Assembly: GCF_029892515.1 (NCBI RefSeq)
Contig: NZ_JARXVF010000002.1
Coordinates: forward strand, 372,001 to 436,000
Length of the DNA: 64,000 bases
Direction of reading: 5' to 3'
Source: Pseudaminobacter soli (ex Li et al. 2025)
GTDB lineage: Bacteria > Pseudomonadota > Alphaproteobacteria > Rhizobiales > Rhizobiaceae
Positions within the stretch are counted from its first letter, which is position 1. Each line of letters starts with the position of its first letter. Below are positions 31,370 to 41,880 of this stretch, piece by piece. The notes beneath the pieces are model-generated. The model searched no databases. It was given only the letters and a program-made list of their open reading frames with translations, and was not told the DNA's origin. The translations under genes and the position numbers were made by a program.

Positions 31370-32826
31370 TCCCCAGGGACCTGCTTTGCTTCGAGGGCGT
31401 CGAATATTAGTGCGCCCTTCCGGCTTTCCTCTGCAATTTTCCGGATGTTAGGGTTGTTGCGGACCGCCTGCCTACCGGCCTCGATGGCGAGGTCGACTTC
31501 GTCGCGGGTCAGTTTGAGCCGCGTGGGCACCTTGTTGAGGCGGGCGAAAGAGTCCGGATCGGCGTCGCGGAACGAGAGGTACTCGGTGGTGACGGTCACG
31601 TCTCGGCAGTCCCAACCGACGAGTGTTCCGCGCTGCTTGTGCACCTGTTCCCGTGAAAGGCCGCACCGGTAATGGATCAGCGCTTCCTGCCATTGATTAA
31701 GGGCCAGGTCGACCGCGTCGAACCCGCTCCTGTTTGCCGAAGCAATCGTGGTGTCCGATACGGCCCGAACGATGTTCCCCAGATGGGGTGCTTGCTGCGT
31801 CTCACCCCACTCGTAAGGGACGTATCTGCCTGCGTCGGTAACGATGAAGACGAAATTGCGGAGCCTCACAGCTTGTTGCGGCGATAGCGGCGCATACGGA
31901 CTATCCGCTTTTGCCAGTTCGAGGGTGAGGCCGGTGATGCCAAGATTGTCCGTCAGTGCACCGTCGAGCAGCCGGACGAAGTTGAGATTTTGATCAGCTT
32001 GGTAGGAGTCCAACGATCGGGCATAGGCCTGCAGCCGGATTGATGGGTTGTCCGTATCCAAAGCCCGGTCCAGCCAGCGAGGGCGGTGGTAATCGCAATT
32101 TATCTTGGGCGCCTGAAGGATCATCGGCGCGAAGACCACTGGAACCGCGGCGGAAGCCCCAACGGCCTCGGCGATCTTGAGCTGGCTGATGTCGCTGCAC
32201 AGGGCGGCGAACGTGTCTTCGGTAAACAGAAATGGCGTATTGTTGTAAATGTCCGAGGCCGTTACCCAGACGAGCGGCCTGCCTGGCTTGGCGAATGCCG
32301 AGAAGGTTGCCCGATCGAAAAGGTTGTCGTCCAGCCATCTCGCGAAGCTGTTTCGATCATTGGCCCCGCCACGGAGTGCCACCTTGACCAGGGTGCCGGG
32401 CAAGACGCTGGTAGCCATGTTGGCTTCGGCGTTCTGATACAGGAAACGTTCGCGGAAATCCCGGTAGTCATCTTTTCCCCTGTAACCGAGATAGGCGGCC
32501 AGGACGGCGCCACCGGACGTTCCAGCGACAGTGCGGACATTGTCGACCAATGTGCGCGTGATGGGAAATTCGTCGATAGTCAGCGTGTCGAGTTCCAAAA
32601 GCGTGCCGTAGGCGAAAGCGGCCGCCCGTGTACCGCCACCCGAAAACGACAACGCCAACACCGTCGAGCCGTCATCGGTGGCATCCGGGATGTAGTCGGG
32701 CGACGGGGCACCCGGCATATTGCTGACAAAGTTTATCGGAGAGGTGTCGACGACAACGCATCCCGAAGCTGCAATCGCCGCGGCAAGGCCAACCGCCCTC
32801 AGCAGCTGGGAGATTACGTTTCTCAC
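31366..32826 (-). CDS. Patatin-like phospholipase lipoprotein
   Basis: 486 residues from the GTG at 32826, chosen because GAGGG lies 8 nt upstream and it gives a lipoprotein signal (LAAAIAASGC, Cys 23). The patatin catalytic set is complete: oxyanion loop SFSGGGTRAAAF, nucleophile in VAGTSGGAVLAAY, and the Asp of LLDGALTDNLGI. It should be an outer-membrane or periplasmic lipid acyl hydrolase. It is about 150 residues longer than minimal patatins, with an uncharacterised C-terminal part. Coupled by GTGA to the glycine-zipper gene. Confidence 0.88.
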   Translation of the reverse strand: MRNVISQLLRAVGLAAAIAASGCVVVDTSPINFVSNMPGAPSPDYIPDATDDGSTVLALSFSGGGTRAAAFAYGTLLELDTLTIDEFPITRTLVDNVRTVAGTSGGAVLAAYLGYRGKDDYRDFRERFLYQNAEANMATSVLPGTLVKVALRGGANDRNSFARWLDDNLFDRATFSAFAKPGRPLVWVTASDIYNNTPFLFTEDTFAALCSDISQLKIAEAVGASAAVPVVFAPMILQAPKINCDYHRPRWLDRALDTDNPSIRLQAYARSLDSYQADQNLNFVRLLDGALTDNLGITGLTLELAKADSPYAPLSPQQAVRLRNFVFIVTDAGRYVPYEWGETQQAPHLGNIVRAVSDTTIASANRSGFDAVDLALNQWQEALIHYRCGLSREQVHKQRGTLVGWDCRDVTVTTEYLSFRDADPDSFARLNKVPTRLKLTRDEVDLAIEAGRQAVRNNPNIRKIAEESRKGALIFDALEAKQVPGE

Positions 32827-33072
32827 TGAATTGCCCTCGCCGCCGATTCCCCTTTGGGGCCAGAGGGTTGCACGGTGATAGTAATCCTTCAAGTAGTCCT
32901 GACTTCCGCAGCGAACTGCGGCCCAACGCTCTCAATTGCACGGCCTAGGCGGCAGACTGCCCTCAGGAAAATATCTTGGGCCCGAGAAGCGTTTGTCATA
33001 TCGCGAAGCACGGCACTCACCTTGTCGGCGGGTAGATATTTCGCGGTAGGCGCCCGGGCGTGGATCAGCGTT

Positions 33073-33640
33073 CCGATGCAGCGATCAGCATGGCCAGCGC
33101 TGCGGCGGGTGCTGCGCTCGCTTCTGTGGGCGCCGGTAGGCAAGGCGATGGAAAAAACGCCCGAAAGGCTCGACCCGACGCTGATCGAGACCATCAGAGC
33201 TGGCATGGGCTACACGGCGGCTGATCTCTGCGAGGCGCGGTTCGCCCGCACCGCCTGTTTCGGTAAGGTTCAGCAGGTGTTCGAGCGCTGCGATGTCATC
33301 GCCTCGCCGACGCTGTCGGCTCCCGCGCTGCCGATCGGGCTCGATCCGCTGGGTCGCGTGCAGATCGCCGGCCAGGATGTCGGCACCATTCGCGGTGCAT
33401 GGTATCCCTACACCTTCCCGTTCAACCTGACCGGACATCCGGCGCTGTCGATCCCTTGCGGCCTGTCGTCCGCCGGCCTGCCGATCGGCCTGCAGTTGGT
33501 CGGGCGCTGGCACGAGGACCGCTTTCTGCTCGATTGCGCAGCGAAGCTGGAAGAAGCGCTCGGCTTTTTCGGCCGCCCATCCGCTGCCAAGGGCGGCCTG
33601 ACCTCGAAGTCAGACGGCCCGTTCGATATCCCGCCGCAGG
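33073..33640 (+). pseudogene. Amidase signature family, C-terminal fragment
   Basis: An open stretch encoding the last third of an amidase (GatA/AtzF-like): FERCDVIASPTLSAPALPIG, then YTFPFNLTGHPALSIPCGLS, GLPIGLQLVGRWHEDRFLL and a closing LEEALGF. The N-terminal two-thirds, with the Ser-Ser-Lys triad, are absent. The homology begins near 33075 after unrelated sequence, and the 3' end overlaps the oppositely oriented Lrp gene. A decayed remnant. Confidence 0.65.
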
Positions 33641-34047
33641 ATGATTGCGGTGGTCAGGTCCTCGACGCCGGGGTGACTTGCGATCAGGTCGCGCAGTGTG
33701 TTGAGGCGGTCGATGGACGGCACCTCGATCTCCACGATGAGGTCGAGCTGGCCGCTGACCGACGAAACACGCCGCACCTCCGGATAGCGCGCGAGTTGGT
33801 CGAGAATGCCGAGCGAAGGCGTGCGCACCAGCGTGACCAGCAGGAAGGCGCAGACCAAGCCCTGTTCCATCTGCCCGATGTCCGCGCGATAGCCACGGAT
33901 GACGCCCGACCTTTCGAGCTGCGCGACGCGCTCGCTGGTAGCGCTGCGCGACAGGCCGATGCGACCCGCCAGCGTCTTCAGCGGTATGCGCGCCTCCTTC
34001 GTCAGGATGCCGAGAATCTCCCTGTCCTTGGCGTCGAGTTCCTTCAT
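33610..34047 (-). CDS. Lrp/AsnC family regulator (controls the fusion gene)
   Basis: 145 residues. Winged helix at residues 1-60 (LDAKDREILGILTKEARIPL; GRIGLSRSATSERVAQLE) and an effector-binding RAM domain (residues 65-142). The ATG at 34047 has GGAG 6 nt upstream; an ATG 12 nt earlier is possible. It is divergent from the 1017-residue kinase-aminotransferase gene, and the shared region holds three phased TGCCGG repeats, so it very likely regulates that gene and itself. Confidence 0.9.
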   Translation of the reverse strand: MKELDAKDREILGILTKEARIPLKTLAGRIGLSRSATSERVAQLERSGVIRGYRADIGQMEQGLVCAFLLVTLVRTPSLGILDQLARYPEVRRVSSVSGQLDLIVEIEVPSIDRLNTLRDLIASHPGVEDLTTAIILRRDIERAV

Positions 34048-34074
34048 GGTGGGCTCCACTGGCTTCCGTCAAAG

Positions 34075-34121
34075 TGCCGGTCGAAGCAGGCAAACTGCCG
34101 GTCTAACCGACGCTTTGCCGG
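34075..34121. promoter_or_regulatory. Phased direct repeats, likely Lrp-type binding sites
   Basis: TGCCGGTC at 34075 and 34096 (with AAAGTG... and AAACTG... before them) and TGCCGG at 34116: three copies spaced 21 and 20 nt, two helical turns apart, between the divergent lrp-type gene and the fusion gene. Confidence 0.5.
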
Positions 34122-34178
34122 ATGCCTGATTTTTCGGCCCGTGCCAAGGTCCCGCGCAAACGAAATTCCGGACCTGCC

Positions 34179-37100
34179 ATGACCGACGTGAATCACCCCG
34201 CCCCCGACTTTACCCTGGATGCCGCGAAGGAGTTGGCGCTGAGCCACTTCGGCGCGACCGGCGAGGCAAGCTCGCTCGACAGCGAACGCGACCAGAATGT
34301 CAGGCTGACGTCTGATCAGGGCACGTGGATCTTCAAGATCGTCAACGCCAGCGAGCCGCGCGATGAAAGCGAGTTCCAGACCGCGTTGCTGGAGCATCTG
34401 GCGCATACGGCGCCGGATCTCGCCATTCCGCGCCTAAAGAAGACCGGCAATGGCGAGGCGCTCGCCTATGTGACTGCTAGCGAGGCAGGTGAACAGCACG
34501 CGCTGCGCATGGTTTCGTGGCTGGCGGGCAAACCTTTTGCAGAGGCCGAGCGCTCGCTGGAGCTGCTCGAAAGCCTGGGTGCAACGCTCGGCAGGCTGGA
34601 CCGGGCGCTGCAGGGCTTCATCCATCCCGGCGCCCTGCGCAGCTTCGATTGGGACATCCGTTGCGCCGGCGACGCACGCCAGCGCCTTCACCACATTGCG
34701 GATCCCGAGGACCGCGCGCTTGTGGAACGTTTCCTTGATCGCTTCGACGCGGAAGTTGCGCCGCGCCTGCCTGCGCTGCGTGCGCAGGTGATCCACAACG
34801 ACGCCAATGACTGGAACGTTCTGGTGGACGAGGCCGGCGCGCCGCGCGTCACCGGGCTGATCGATTTCGGCGATGCGCTGCATTCGGTGCTTATTGCCGA
34901 AGTGGCGGTGGCCTGCGCCTATTCCATACTCGACACGGAAGACCCGATCGGCGCGGCAGCGCGCCTGGCGGCCGGCTTCCACCGCGAATATCCGCTGCGC
35001 GAGGAAGAGCTGGACGTCCTGTTCGACCTCATTGCCATGCGGCTTGTCATCAGCGTCACCTTGTCCGCCGCACGGCGCAGGCAAACCGAGGACAACCCCT
35101 ATCTCGCCATCAGCGAGGCGCCCGCCTGGCGGTTGTTGCGGCGACTGGGCGCGATGAACCGGCGCTTTGCTAGCGCCATTCTGCGCCACACCTGCGGTTT
35201 CGACGCCGCGCCGGGCGCGCGCGCCGTGACGAACTGGATCGAAGCGAACCGCAAGGAGCTTGCGCCAATCCTCGACCGCCACCCGGCAACGCTGACCAAG
35301 GCGCTGGTGCCCTATGGAGACCCGCACCATCCGATGACGGTCGATTCCGCCGGCCAGCGGCCGGACAAGGCCACCGCCTGGTGGGACGACTATTGCGCCA
35401 AGCACGGCATCGAACTCGGCATGGGGCCGTGGGGCGAGGCGCGCACCGTCTATGCGGGGGACATGTTCAAGTCGCGCTTCGTGGAGGGCGAGCGGCGCAT
35501 CCACCATCTCGGGCTCGACTTGTTCATGCCGGCCGGCACGAAGCTCTACACGCCGCTTGCGGCAACGGTCGTGAGCGTCGAGATCGAGGAAGACCCGCTC
35601 GGCTATGGCGGGCTGGTGGCGCTGGAACATCAGCCCGAGGGCTGCCCGCCCTTCATCACGCTGTGGGGGCATTTGGCGCACGAAGTGACGACGCGGTTGA
35701 AGCCGGGAGACCGGCTGGAGGCCGGCGATCTCGTCGCCATGATGGGCGCGCCGACACAGAATGGCGGCTGGGCGCCGCATCTGCATTTCCAGATTTCGAC
35801 CGATCCGAGCCTTGCCGCACGCGACATCCTCGGCGTCGGCGAGGCGCGTTATCTCGATGTCTGGGCCGAGCTGTTCCCGGATGCGTCGGTTCTCGCCGGC
35901 ATTCCGGCCGAGACTTTTCATCAGAGCGGCCGCACGCGGCCCGAGATCGTGGCGGCGCGCAAGGAAACGTTGCTGCCCAATCTCTCGATCTCCTATTCCG
36001 AGCCGATCAAATTCGTGCGCGGCGAAGGCGCGTGGCTGATCGACAATCGCGGCCGCGCCTATCTCGATTGCTTCAACAATGTCTGCCATCTCGGCCACGC
36101 CCACCCGGATGTGGTGGAGGCTATTGCCAGGCAGGCGGCGAAGCTCAACACCAACACGCGCTACCTGCATGACAACATCGTCACTTACGCCGAGCGGCTG
36201 ACGGCGACGCTTCCGGCTGGGCTGGCGGTGGCGAGTTTCGCGTGCTCAGGCAGCGAGGCCAACAGTCTGGCTCTGCGCATGGCCCGCGCCCATACCGGGC
36301 AAAGCGATGCCGTTGTGCTCGACTGGGCCTATCATGGTACCACACAGGAACTGATCGATCTCAGCCCCTACAAATACAAGCGCAAGGGCGGCAAGGGCCG
36401 GCCGGCGCATGTGTTCGAGGCCGTCATTCCCGATAGCTACCGCGCTCCAGCCGACTGGCCGGTGGAGGAGCATGCGAAGCGCTTCGCACAGAGCATCGCC
36501 GAGCAGATCGAGGTGATGCGAAGCCAGGGCCGTGCGCCTGCCTACTTCATCGCCGAATCCATCCCGAGCGTCGCCGGCCAGGTGTTTTTGCCGGAGGGCT
36601 ACCTCAGGCAAGTCTACGCCATGGTGCGCGCCGCCGGCGGCGTCTGCATAGCAGATGAAGTGCAGGTCGGTTTTGGCCGCGTCGGCAGCCACTGGTGGGC
36701 CTTCGAGATGCAGGGCGTGGAGCCCGACATCGTCACCATGGGCAAGCCGATCGGCAACGGCCATCCGATGTCGGCCGTGGTGACCACGCGCGAGGTGGCT
36801 GCGTCCTTCAACAACGGCATGGAATATTTCAACACGTTCGGCGGCAATCCGGTGTCTTGCGCGGCGGGTCTGGCGGTGCTTGACGTGATCGAACGCGACG
36901 GCCTCAGGCAGAACGCGGCCGAGATCGGCGCCTATCTCGTCGACCGGTTCCGCGAACTGCAGGCACGCTACGAGATCATCGGCGACGTGCGCGGGGTGGG
37001 TCTGTTCCTGGGCATCGAGCTGGTAACCGACCGCAAGACCAAGGAGCCGGCAACCGCGCTCGCCCGCCGCGTCAATGATGGTGCCCGCCAGCGTGGCGTG

Positions 37101-37232
37101 CTGATCGGCACGGAAGGCCCGCACGACAATGTGCTGAAGATGCGGCCGCCGATGATCTTCAGCCGCGCCAATGCCGACCATCTGGTCAGCGTTCTTGATG
37201 AAAGCTTCAAGGCGGCCCTGGCAGAGGCCTGA
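34179..37232 (+). CDS. Kinase / M23-like / class III aminotransferase three-domain fusion
   Basis: 1017 residues. Residues about 20-350 are an aminoglycoside-phosphotransferase-type kinase with the catalytic H206-x-D208 (HNDANDWN) and GLIDFGD. Residues about 420-560 are a LytM/M23 fold with zinc ligands intact as H443-LGL-D447 and H534-L-H536. Residues about 585-1015 are a class III aminotransferase with [10 protein letters not shown] and PLP lysine K856 in [10 protein letters not shown]. The nearest known functions are hydroxylysine kinase plus phosphohydroxylysine or phosphoethanolamine phospho-lyase (AGPHD1/AGXT2L), so it may phosphorylate and then eliminate phosphate from an amino alcohol or amino acid. 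The substrate is inference. Divergent from an Lrp regulator. Confidence 0.88.
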   Translation: MTDVNHPAPDFTLDAAKELALSHFGATGEASSLDSERDQNVRLTSDQGTWIFKIVNASEPRDESEFQTALLEHLAHTAPDLAIPRLKKTGNGEALAYVTASEAGEQHALRMVSWLAGKPFAEAERSLELLESLGATLGRLDRALQGFIHPGALRSFDWDIRCAGDARQRLHHIADPEDRALVERFLDRFDAEVAPRLPALRAQVIHNDANDWNVLVDEAGAPRVTGLIDFGDALHSVLIAEVAVACAYSILDTEDPIGAAARLAAGFHREYPLREEELDVLFDLIAMRLVISVTLSAARRRQTEDNPYLAISEAPAWRLLRRLGAMNRRFASAILRHTCGFDAAPGARAVTNWIEANRKELAPILDRHPATLTKALVPYGDPHHPMTVDSAGQRPDKATAWWDDYCAKHGIELGMGPWGEARTVYAGDMFKSRFVEGERRIHHLGLDLFMPAGTKLYTPLAATVVSVEIEEDPLGYGGLVALEHQPEGCPPFITLWGHLAHEVTTRLKPGDRLEAGDLVAMMGAPTQNGGWAPHLHFQISTDPSLAARDILGVGEARYLDVWAELFPDASVLAGIPAETFHQSGRTRPEIVAARKETLLPNLSISYSEPIKFVRGEGAWLIDNRGRAYLDCFNNVCHLGHAHPDVVEAIARQAAKLNTNTRYLHDNIVTYAERLTATLPAGLAVASFACSGSEANSLALRMARAHTGQSDAVVLDWAYHGTTQELIDLSPYKYKRKGGKGRPAHVFEAVIPDSYRAPADWPVEEHAKRFAQSIAEQIEVMRSQGRAPAYFIAESIPSVAGQVFLPEGYLRQVYAMVRAAGGVCIADEVQVGFGRVGSHWWAFEMQGVEPDIVTMGKPIGNGHPMSAVVTTREVAASFNNGMEYFNTFGGNPVSCAAGLAVLDVIERDGLRQNAAEIGAYLVDRFRELQARYEIIGDVRGVGLFLGIELVTDRKTKEPATALARRVNDGARQRGVLIGTEGPHDNVLKMRPPMIFSRANADHLVSVLDESFKAALAEA

Positions 37233-37239
37233 CCGCATA

Positions 37240-37317
37240 GCGCGAGCCGGCCGGTGGCGGGCTCGCGCGAGAGTAAAAGTACCAGATGGACCGGATCGGC
37301 TTTGCCGATCCGGTTTG
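37240..37317. terminator. Double hairpin between convergent genes
   Basis: First stem GCGCGAGCC (37240-37248) with GGCTCGCGC (37260-37268); second, perfect stem ACCGGATCGGC (37290-37300) with GCCGATCCGGT (37304-37314). It separates the fusion gene from the convergent deacetylase gene. Confidence 0.6.
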
Positions 37318-37332
37318 AGTAAGTAGGCCGGA

Positions 37333-38220
37333 TTAGGCCTTCAGGCCTTCTGCGGCATAGGCGGCGATGTCCGCATGCGTGGCGAACCAGACATCGTCAT
37401 GGCCGCGGATGTGGCGGATCAGCTCTTCCAGAATGGTGATGCGCGAACGGTAGCCGATGACATGCGGATGCATGGTCAGCAGGAACAGGCCGCCTTCCTC
37501 ATAGGCGCGGTCGAACTCGCGGCGGAAGATATCCAGCACTGCCGTCGGCGGCGTGTAGGGCCGGTGGGCGGTGAAGCGGTTCATGTTGAAATAGACCGCG
37601 TCGTCGCGGATCCATTCCACCGGTAGCTCGACGATGCCGGTCGGTTCGCCATCCTCGACGATCTCGTAAGGATCGTCATCAGCCATCAGCGAGGAATCGT
37701 AGAGCAGGCCCAGCTCGCGCTGGATCTGGAGCGTCACGCTGGAAAAATCCCAGGACGGCGTGCGCATGCCGACGGGGCGAACGCCGGTGATCTTCTCCAG
37801 CGTGTCGGCCGCGCGGAAGTGCAGGTCGCGCTCGTCCTGCGGCGGCACCTTGGTGTTGAGCTCGTGGATCCAGCCATGCAGGCCGATCTCGTGACCCTCG
37901 GCGATCACCCGACGCTGCTCGTCCGGATAAAGCAGGCCGACCACGGCCGGCACGAAGAACGTCGTCTTGATGTCGTTGTCTGAAAGCGTCTTGAGGATGC
38001 GCGGAATGCCGACGCGGTTGCCGTACTGGCCCTGGGACATCCGGCCGATGGATTCGCCGCCGTCACGCAGTTCGTTGGTTTCATGATCGCTGTCGAAGGA
38101 AAGTGCCACCGCGCAGCGCGCGCCGTTCTTCCAGCTCTTCGGCTTCAGCGAGCGGCCGGCGCGCACCTTGTTCACCTTGCCGCGCCAAACCGTCTCGTCC
38201 CACTGCCAGGGTTCCATCAT
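37333..38220 (-). CDS. Polysaccharide deacetylase family protein (paralogue of 49798-50691)
   Basis: 295 residues with the NodB/PuuE-type fold. Metal and catalytic positions: ALSFDSDHE (residues about 39-47), LHGWIHE near 122, RTPSWDFS near 161 and a late LTMHPHVIGYRSR. SFDSDHE is the variant seen in members acting on amide or ureido small molecules rather than on chitin-like polymers, so an N-acyl or carbamoyl substrate is plausible. No signal peptide, so cytoplasmic. ACGAGGTAA precedes the ATG. It is the last gene of the dipeptide-type transport operon. Confidence 0.85.
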   Translation of the reverse strand: MMEPWQWDETVWRGKVNKVRAGRSLKPKSWKNGARCAVALSFDSDHETNELRDGGESIGRMSQGQYGNRVGIPRILKTLSDNDIKTTFFVPAVVGLLYPDEQRRVIAEGHEIGLHGWIHELNTKVPPQDERDLHFRAADTLEKITGVRPVGMRTPSWDFSSVTLQIQRELGLLYDSSLMADDDPYEIVEDGEPTGIVELPVEWIRDDAVYFNMNRFTAHRPYTPPTAVLDIFRREFDRAYEEGGLFLLTMHPHVIGYRSRITILEELIRHIRGHDDVWFATHADIAAYAAEGLKA

Positions 38221-38240
38221 TTACCTCGTATTTCGATGGT

Positions 38241-39980
38241 TCAAAGAACGGCCGCATCCGCCGCTGACATCGCCTGTGGCAGCACGGGTACTGCGGCAAG
38301 CAGCCGACGGGTGTAGTCGTCCTGCGGGTTCTCGTAGATCTCGGCGGTCTGACCGGCTTCGACGATGCGGCCGCGATACATGATCGCGACGCGGTCGCAG
38401 AGGTGACGGACGACCGAGAGATCGTGCGAGATGAAGATGAGCGTCAGCTCCAGTTCCTTGCGCAGGCGGATCAGCAGATTGATGATCTGCGCCTGGATGG
38501 AAACGTCGAGCGAGGCCACCGGCTCGTCGCAAACCACCACATCGGGCTGCATGGCAAGCGCGCGCGCAATCGCCACGCGCTGACGCTGGCCACCGGAGAA
38601 CTGGTGCGGATAGCGGCCAGCAAATGCCGGATCGAGCCCCACCGCGGCGAGCCACTGGCGGACATATTCGCCCGCCTGCGCCCGCGTCACGAGCCCATGC
38701 GCCAAGGGTCCTTCGGAGATGCAATCGCCGACGCGCATGCGCGGGTCGAGCGAGGCGAACGGGTCCTGGAAGATGGTCTGGATGCGCGTGGTGATCTTCT
38801 TGGGCGTACGGCCGCCGGAGATGACGCGCTCGCCCTCCAGCCGGACGATGCCCGAAGTCGGAGCGTAGATGCCCGCCGCGATGCGGCCGAGCGTCGACTT
38901 GCCACTGCCGGATTCACCGACGAGGCCAAGGGCGTCGCCGCGCGACAGCGTCAGGCTGATATTGTCTACCGCCTGAACCACTGGAACGGGCGAGGCGAGG
39001 CCTGCCTTCTCGGCCAGGCCATGCAACAGACCGGTGCTTCTGCGGAACTGCTTGCTGACCCCGTCGACGACGAAATAGGGCACGCTGTGCTTGGGCGTCC
39101 GGCTCTGGCCGGCTGTTGCAAGGCGAGGCGGCGGCACAGGATCGGCGGCACCGTCGCTGCTGTTGCGAGCAAGCATGCTGCCCGGCTCGGCGCGCGAGGG
39201 AAGAGCGTCGAGCAAGCCGCGCGTATAGGGATGCTGGGGCTTGAGCAGCACGTCCATGGTCTGACCGGCTTCGACGATGCGGCCGGTCTTCATCACCGCG
39301 ATGTGGTCGGAGATCGAGGCAACAGTGGCAAGGTCATGGCTGATCCAGATCAGCGCCGTGCCGGTCTCTTTTACCAGCTCCTTCATCTCGTCCAGGATCT
39401 CGGCCTGGATCGAGACGTCGAGCGCGGTGGTCGGCTCGTCGGCGATGATCAGCTTGGGCTTGTGCAGCAGCGCAATGGCGATCGCCACGCGCTGCCGCAT
39501 GCCGCCGGAGAACTGGTGCGGATAAAAATCCACTTTGTTCTCGGCATCGGGAATGCGCACCTGCCTCAGCGCCGCAATCGCGCGTTGGCGCGCCTCGGTG
39601 GCCGAGACCTTGCCATGCGCTTCCAGCGCAAGCTTGATCTGCGTGAAGATGCTGAGCACCGGGTTCAGCGTCATCATCGGGTCCTGGAAGACCATGGAGA
39701 TGGCCTTGCCGCGAATGGCGCGCAGTTCGTTGGCCGGAAGGCCGACCAGTTCGCGCCCCTCGAGCTTGATCGAGGAGCCGCTTTCGATGCGCCCGGGATG
39801 ATCGATCAGGCCGATGATGGAAAAGCCGGTGATGCTCTTGCCCGAGCCGGACTCGCCGACAAGGCCGAGAACCTCGCCGGCGGCCAACGAGAAGGACACG
39901 CCGTCCACCGCCTTCATCACGCCCTTGGCGGTGTGGAAGTGGGTCCTGAGTTCGGTAACCTGCAAAAGCGGAGCTGTCAT
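38241..39980 (-). CDS. Dipeptide-type ABC transporter, fused double ATPase
   Basis: 579 residues made of two complete ATPase halves (DppD-like about 1-260, DppF-like about 310-570). Each has Walker A (GESGSGKS), a signature ([18 protein letters not shown]) and Walker B ([16 protein letters not shown]). The halves are joined by a Pro/Ser-rich linker. It powers uptake of peptides or opines through the permeases encoded just upstream. Overlaps the permease gene by 4 nt. Confidence 0.93.
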   Translation of the reverse strand: MTAPLLQVTELRTHFHTAKGVMKAVDGVSFSLAAGEVLGLVGESGSGKSITGFSIIGLIDHPGRIESGSSIKLEGRELVGLPANELRAIRGKAISMVFQDPMMTLNPVLSIFTQIKLALEAHGKVSATEARQRAIAALRQVRIPDAENKVDFYPHQFSGGMRQRVAIAIALLHKPKLIIADEPTTALDVSIQAEILDEMKELVKETGTALIWISHDLATVASISDHIAVMKTGRIVEAGQTMDVLLKPQHPYTRGLLDALPSRAEPGSMLARNSSDGAADPVPPPRLATAGQSRTPKHSVPYFVVDGVSKQFRRSTGLLHGLAEKAGLASPVPVVQAVDNISLTLSRGDALGLVGESGSGKSTLGRIAAGIYAPTSGIVRLEGERVISGGRTPKKITTRIQTIFQDPFASLDPRMRVGDCISEGPLAHGLVTRAQAGEYVRQWLAAVGLDPAFAGRYPHQFSGGQRQRVAIARALAMQPDVVVCDEPVASLDVSIQAQIINLLIRLRKELELTLIFISHDLSVVRHLCDRVAIMYRGRIVEAGQTAEIYENPQDDYTRRLLAAVPVLPQAMSAADAAVL

Positions 39981-40858
39981 TTCTGCAGCCTCGGATTGAG
40001 CTGGTCGCGGATCTGGTCGCCGACCAGGTTGAGCGACACGATGAAGAGGATGAGGGCGATGCCTGGATAGATCGAGATCCAGTAGCGGCCCGACAGGAGA
40101 TACTGGAAGCCGTTGGCGATCAGCATGCCGAGCGATGGTTCCGTGGGTGGCAGGCCGACGCCGAGAAAGGAGAGGGTGGCTTCGAGCGAAATCGCGCTTG
40201 CCACCTGTACCGTCGCAACCACGATCAGCGGCGGCAGTGCGTTGGGCAGGATGTGGCGCAGCACCACACGGCGTGCCTTCAGCGGCACCGAAAGCGCTGC
40301 CTCGACATAGTCCTTCTGCCGTTCGGCTGACGCCGCGCCATGAGCGGTGCGGGCGAAGTAGGCGTATTGGGCGAAGATGAGCGCAAGGATCAGCTGGTAG
40401 CGACCCTGCCCGAGGATTGCTGCAATGACGAAGGCCAGCAGGATCGCCGGAAACGACAGCTGGAGATCGATGACGCGCATCAAAATGCTCTCGATCCGTC
40501 CGCCGACATAGGCGGCGGTGGAACCAACGAGCGCGCCGAGGGTGAAGGCGACGGCGCCGGAAATCACGCCGACCTCGAGCGAAATGCGCAGGCCGTAAAG
40601 GATCGCCGAGAGCAGGTCGCGTCCCTGAGCGTCAGTGCCAAGCAAATGGACATAGCCGCCCGTGCCGACATAGCCCGGAGCACGCCGCGCATCGCGCAGC
40701 ACCAGATGGGCGAGGTCATAGGGGTCTTGCGGCGCGAAGAGCGGGGCCGCAACGGCCAGGATCACGATCAGCAGCGTCACGATGCCGGCGGCAAGTGCAA
40801 CGCGGTTGCGCGAGAACTCCCTGAAGAAGTCGCGCATCGGGGTGGAGGCGTTCGTCAT
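39977..40858 (-). CDS. Dipeptide-type ABC transporter permease (DppC-like)
   Basis: 293 residues from the ATG at 40858, which overlaps the stop of the dppB-like gene (ATGA). The N-terminus contains the DppC-type soluble start (FFREFSRNRVALAAG). GTDAQGRDLLSAILYGLRISL and the EAA loop YVEAALSVPLKARRVVLRHILPNALPPL follow. Six membrane segments. Forms the channel with the next permease. Confidence 0.92.
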   Translation of the reverse strand: MTNASTPMRDFFREFSRNRVALAAGIVTLLIVILAVAAPLFAPQDPYDLAHLVLRDARRAPGYVGTGGYVHLLGTDAQGRDLLSAILYGLRISLEVGVISGAVAFTLGALVGSTAAYVGGRIESILMRVIDLQLSFPAILLAFVIAAILGQGRYQLILALIFAQYAYFARTAHGAASAERQKDYVEAALSVPLKARRVVLRHILPNALPPLIVVATVQVASAISLEATLSFLGVGLPPTEPSLGMLIANGFQYLLSGRYWISIYPGIALILFIVSLNLVGDQIRDQLNPRLQK

Positions 40859-41826
40859 GCCCGTCCCTTTCTCAAACGCGGATCGAGCAGCACATAGACA
40901 AGGTCCACAACAAGGTTGATGACGATGAACAGGAGCGCGACCAGCATCAGGTAAGCGACCATCACGGGGCGGTCGAGCGAGGTGATGCTGTCGATGATCA
41001 GCTTGCCGAGACCAGGCCAGGAGAAAATCGTTTCCGTCACCACGGCGAAGGCGAGCGTCGAGCCGAATTCGAGGCCGAAGACGGTGACCAGCGGAATGGA
41101 GATCAACTTCAGCACGTGGCGGCGAAGGATAGTGCCTTCGCTGATGCCGGCGGCGCGGGCGAATTTCACCGTGTCGCTGACCATCACTTCGCGGGTGCCG
41201 GCCCGCGCCAGGCGGATCATCATCGACAGCTTGAACAGCGCCAGGTTGATTCCCGGCAGTAGCATGTGCTTGAGGCCGTCGGCGGTCAGGAAGCTCCATT
41301 CGACGCCGAAGAGCGCCGCGGTATGGCCACGCCCGCCGGCCGGCATGCAGCCGCACTGCACGGCGAAGATCATGATGAGCATCAGGCCGAACCAGAAGGT
41401 CGGCACGGAAAAGCCAAGGATCGACGCGCCCATGATGATGCGCGAGCCAAGGCTCTGTGGCCGGTAGCCGGCATAAACGCCGAGCGGAATGCCGACGGCC
41501 GAGGCCAGGATGACGGCGAACAGCGTCAGCTCCAGCGTGGCCGGCAGACGCGACAGGATCAACGTGCCGACCGGCATGCCATAGACGAAGGAGCTGCCGA
41601 AATCGCCGTGAATGAGGCGGTCGGCGAACTGCAGATATTGCTGCCACAGCGGCAGGTCGAGCCCGTAGCGAGCGATCACCTGCGCACGGATTTCCTGCGT
41701 CGCGTCAGGCGAGAGCATAACGTCGATGGGGTTGCCGACGGCATAGACCCCGCAAAAAACCAGGGCGGACATGGCGATGACCACCAGCCCAGCCTGGAAG
41801 AGGCGTTGAAAGACGAAAGAAAACAT
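40855..41826 (-). CDS. Dipeptide-type ABC transporter permease (DppB-like)
   Basis: 323 residues. MFSFVFQRLFQAGLVVIAMSAL start, typical of DppB; LPLWQQYLQFADRLIHGDFGSSF; EAA region VKFARAAGISEGTILRRHVLKL. Six membrane segments. Preceded 54 nt upstream by the creatininase-family gene and followed by dppC-like and the ATPase. Confidence 0.92.
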   Translation of the reverse strand: MFSFVFQRLFQAGLVVIAMSALVFCGVYAVGNPIDVMLSPDATQEIRAQVIARYGLDLPLWQQYLQFADRLIHGDFGSSFVYGMPVGTLILSRLPATLELTLFAVILASAVGIPLGVYAGYRPQSLGSRIIMGASILGFSVPTFWFGLMLIMIFAVQCGCMPAGGRGHTAALFGVEWSFLTADGLKHMLLPGINLALFKLSMMIRLARAGTREVMVSDTVKFARAAGISEGTILRRHVLKLISIPLVTVFGLEFGSTLAFAVVTETIFSWPGLGKLIIDSITSLDRPVMVAYLMLVALLFIVINLVVDLVYVLLDPRLRKGRA

Positions 41827-41880
41827 CGCTCCCCTGTCGCGTCCGTTCCGGACGTCATCTTGCCCTTGGTTGTTGCCGGA

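Noticed and set aside
32889..33206. Minus-strand frame upstream of the patatin gene
   Set aside because: Overlaps the amidase remnant in antisense, has no start signal, and matches no family I recognise.
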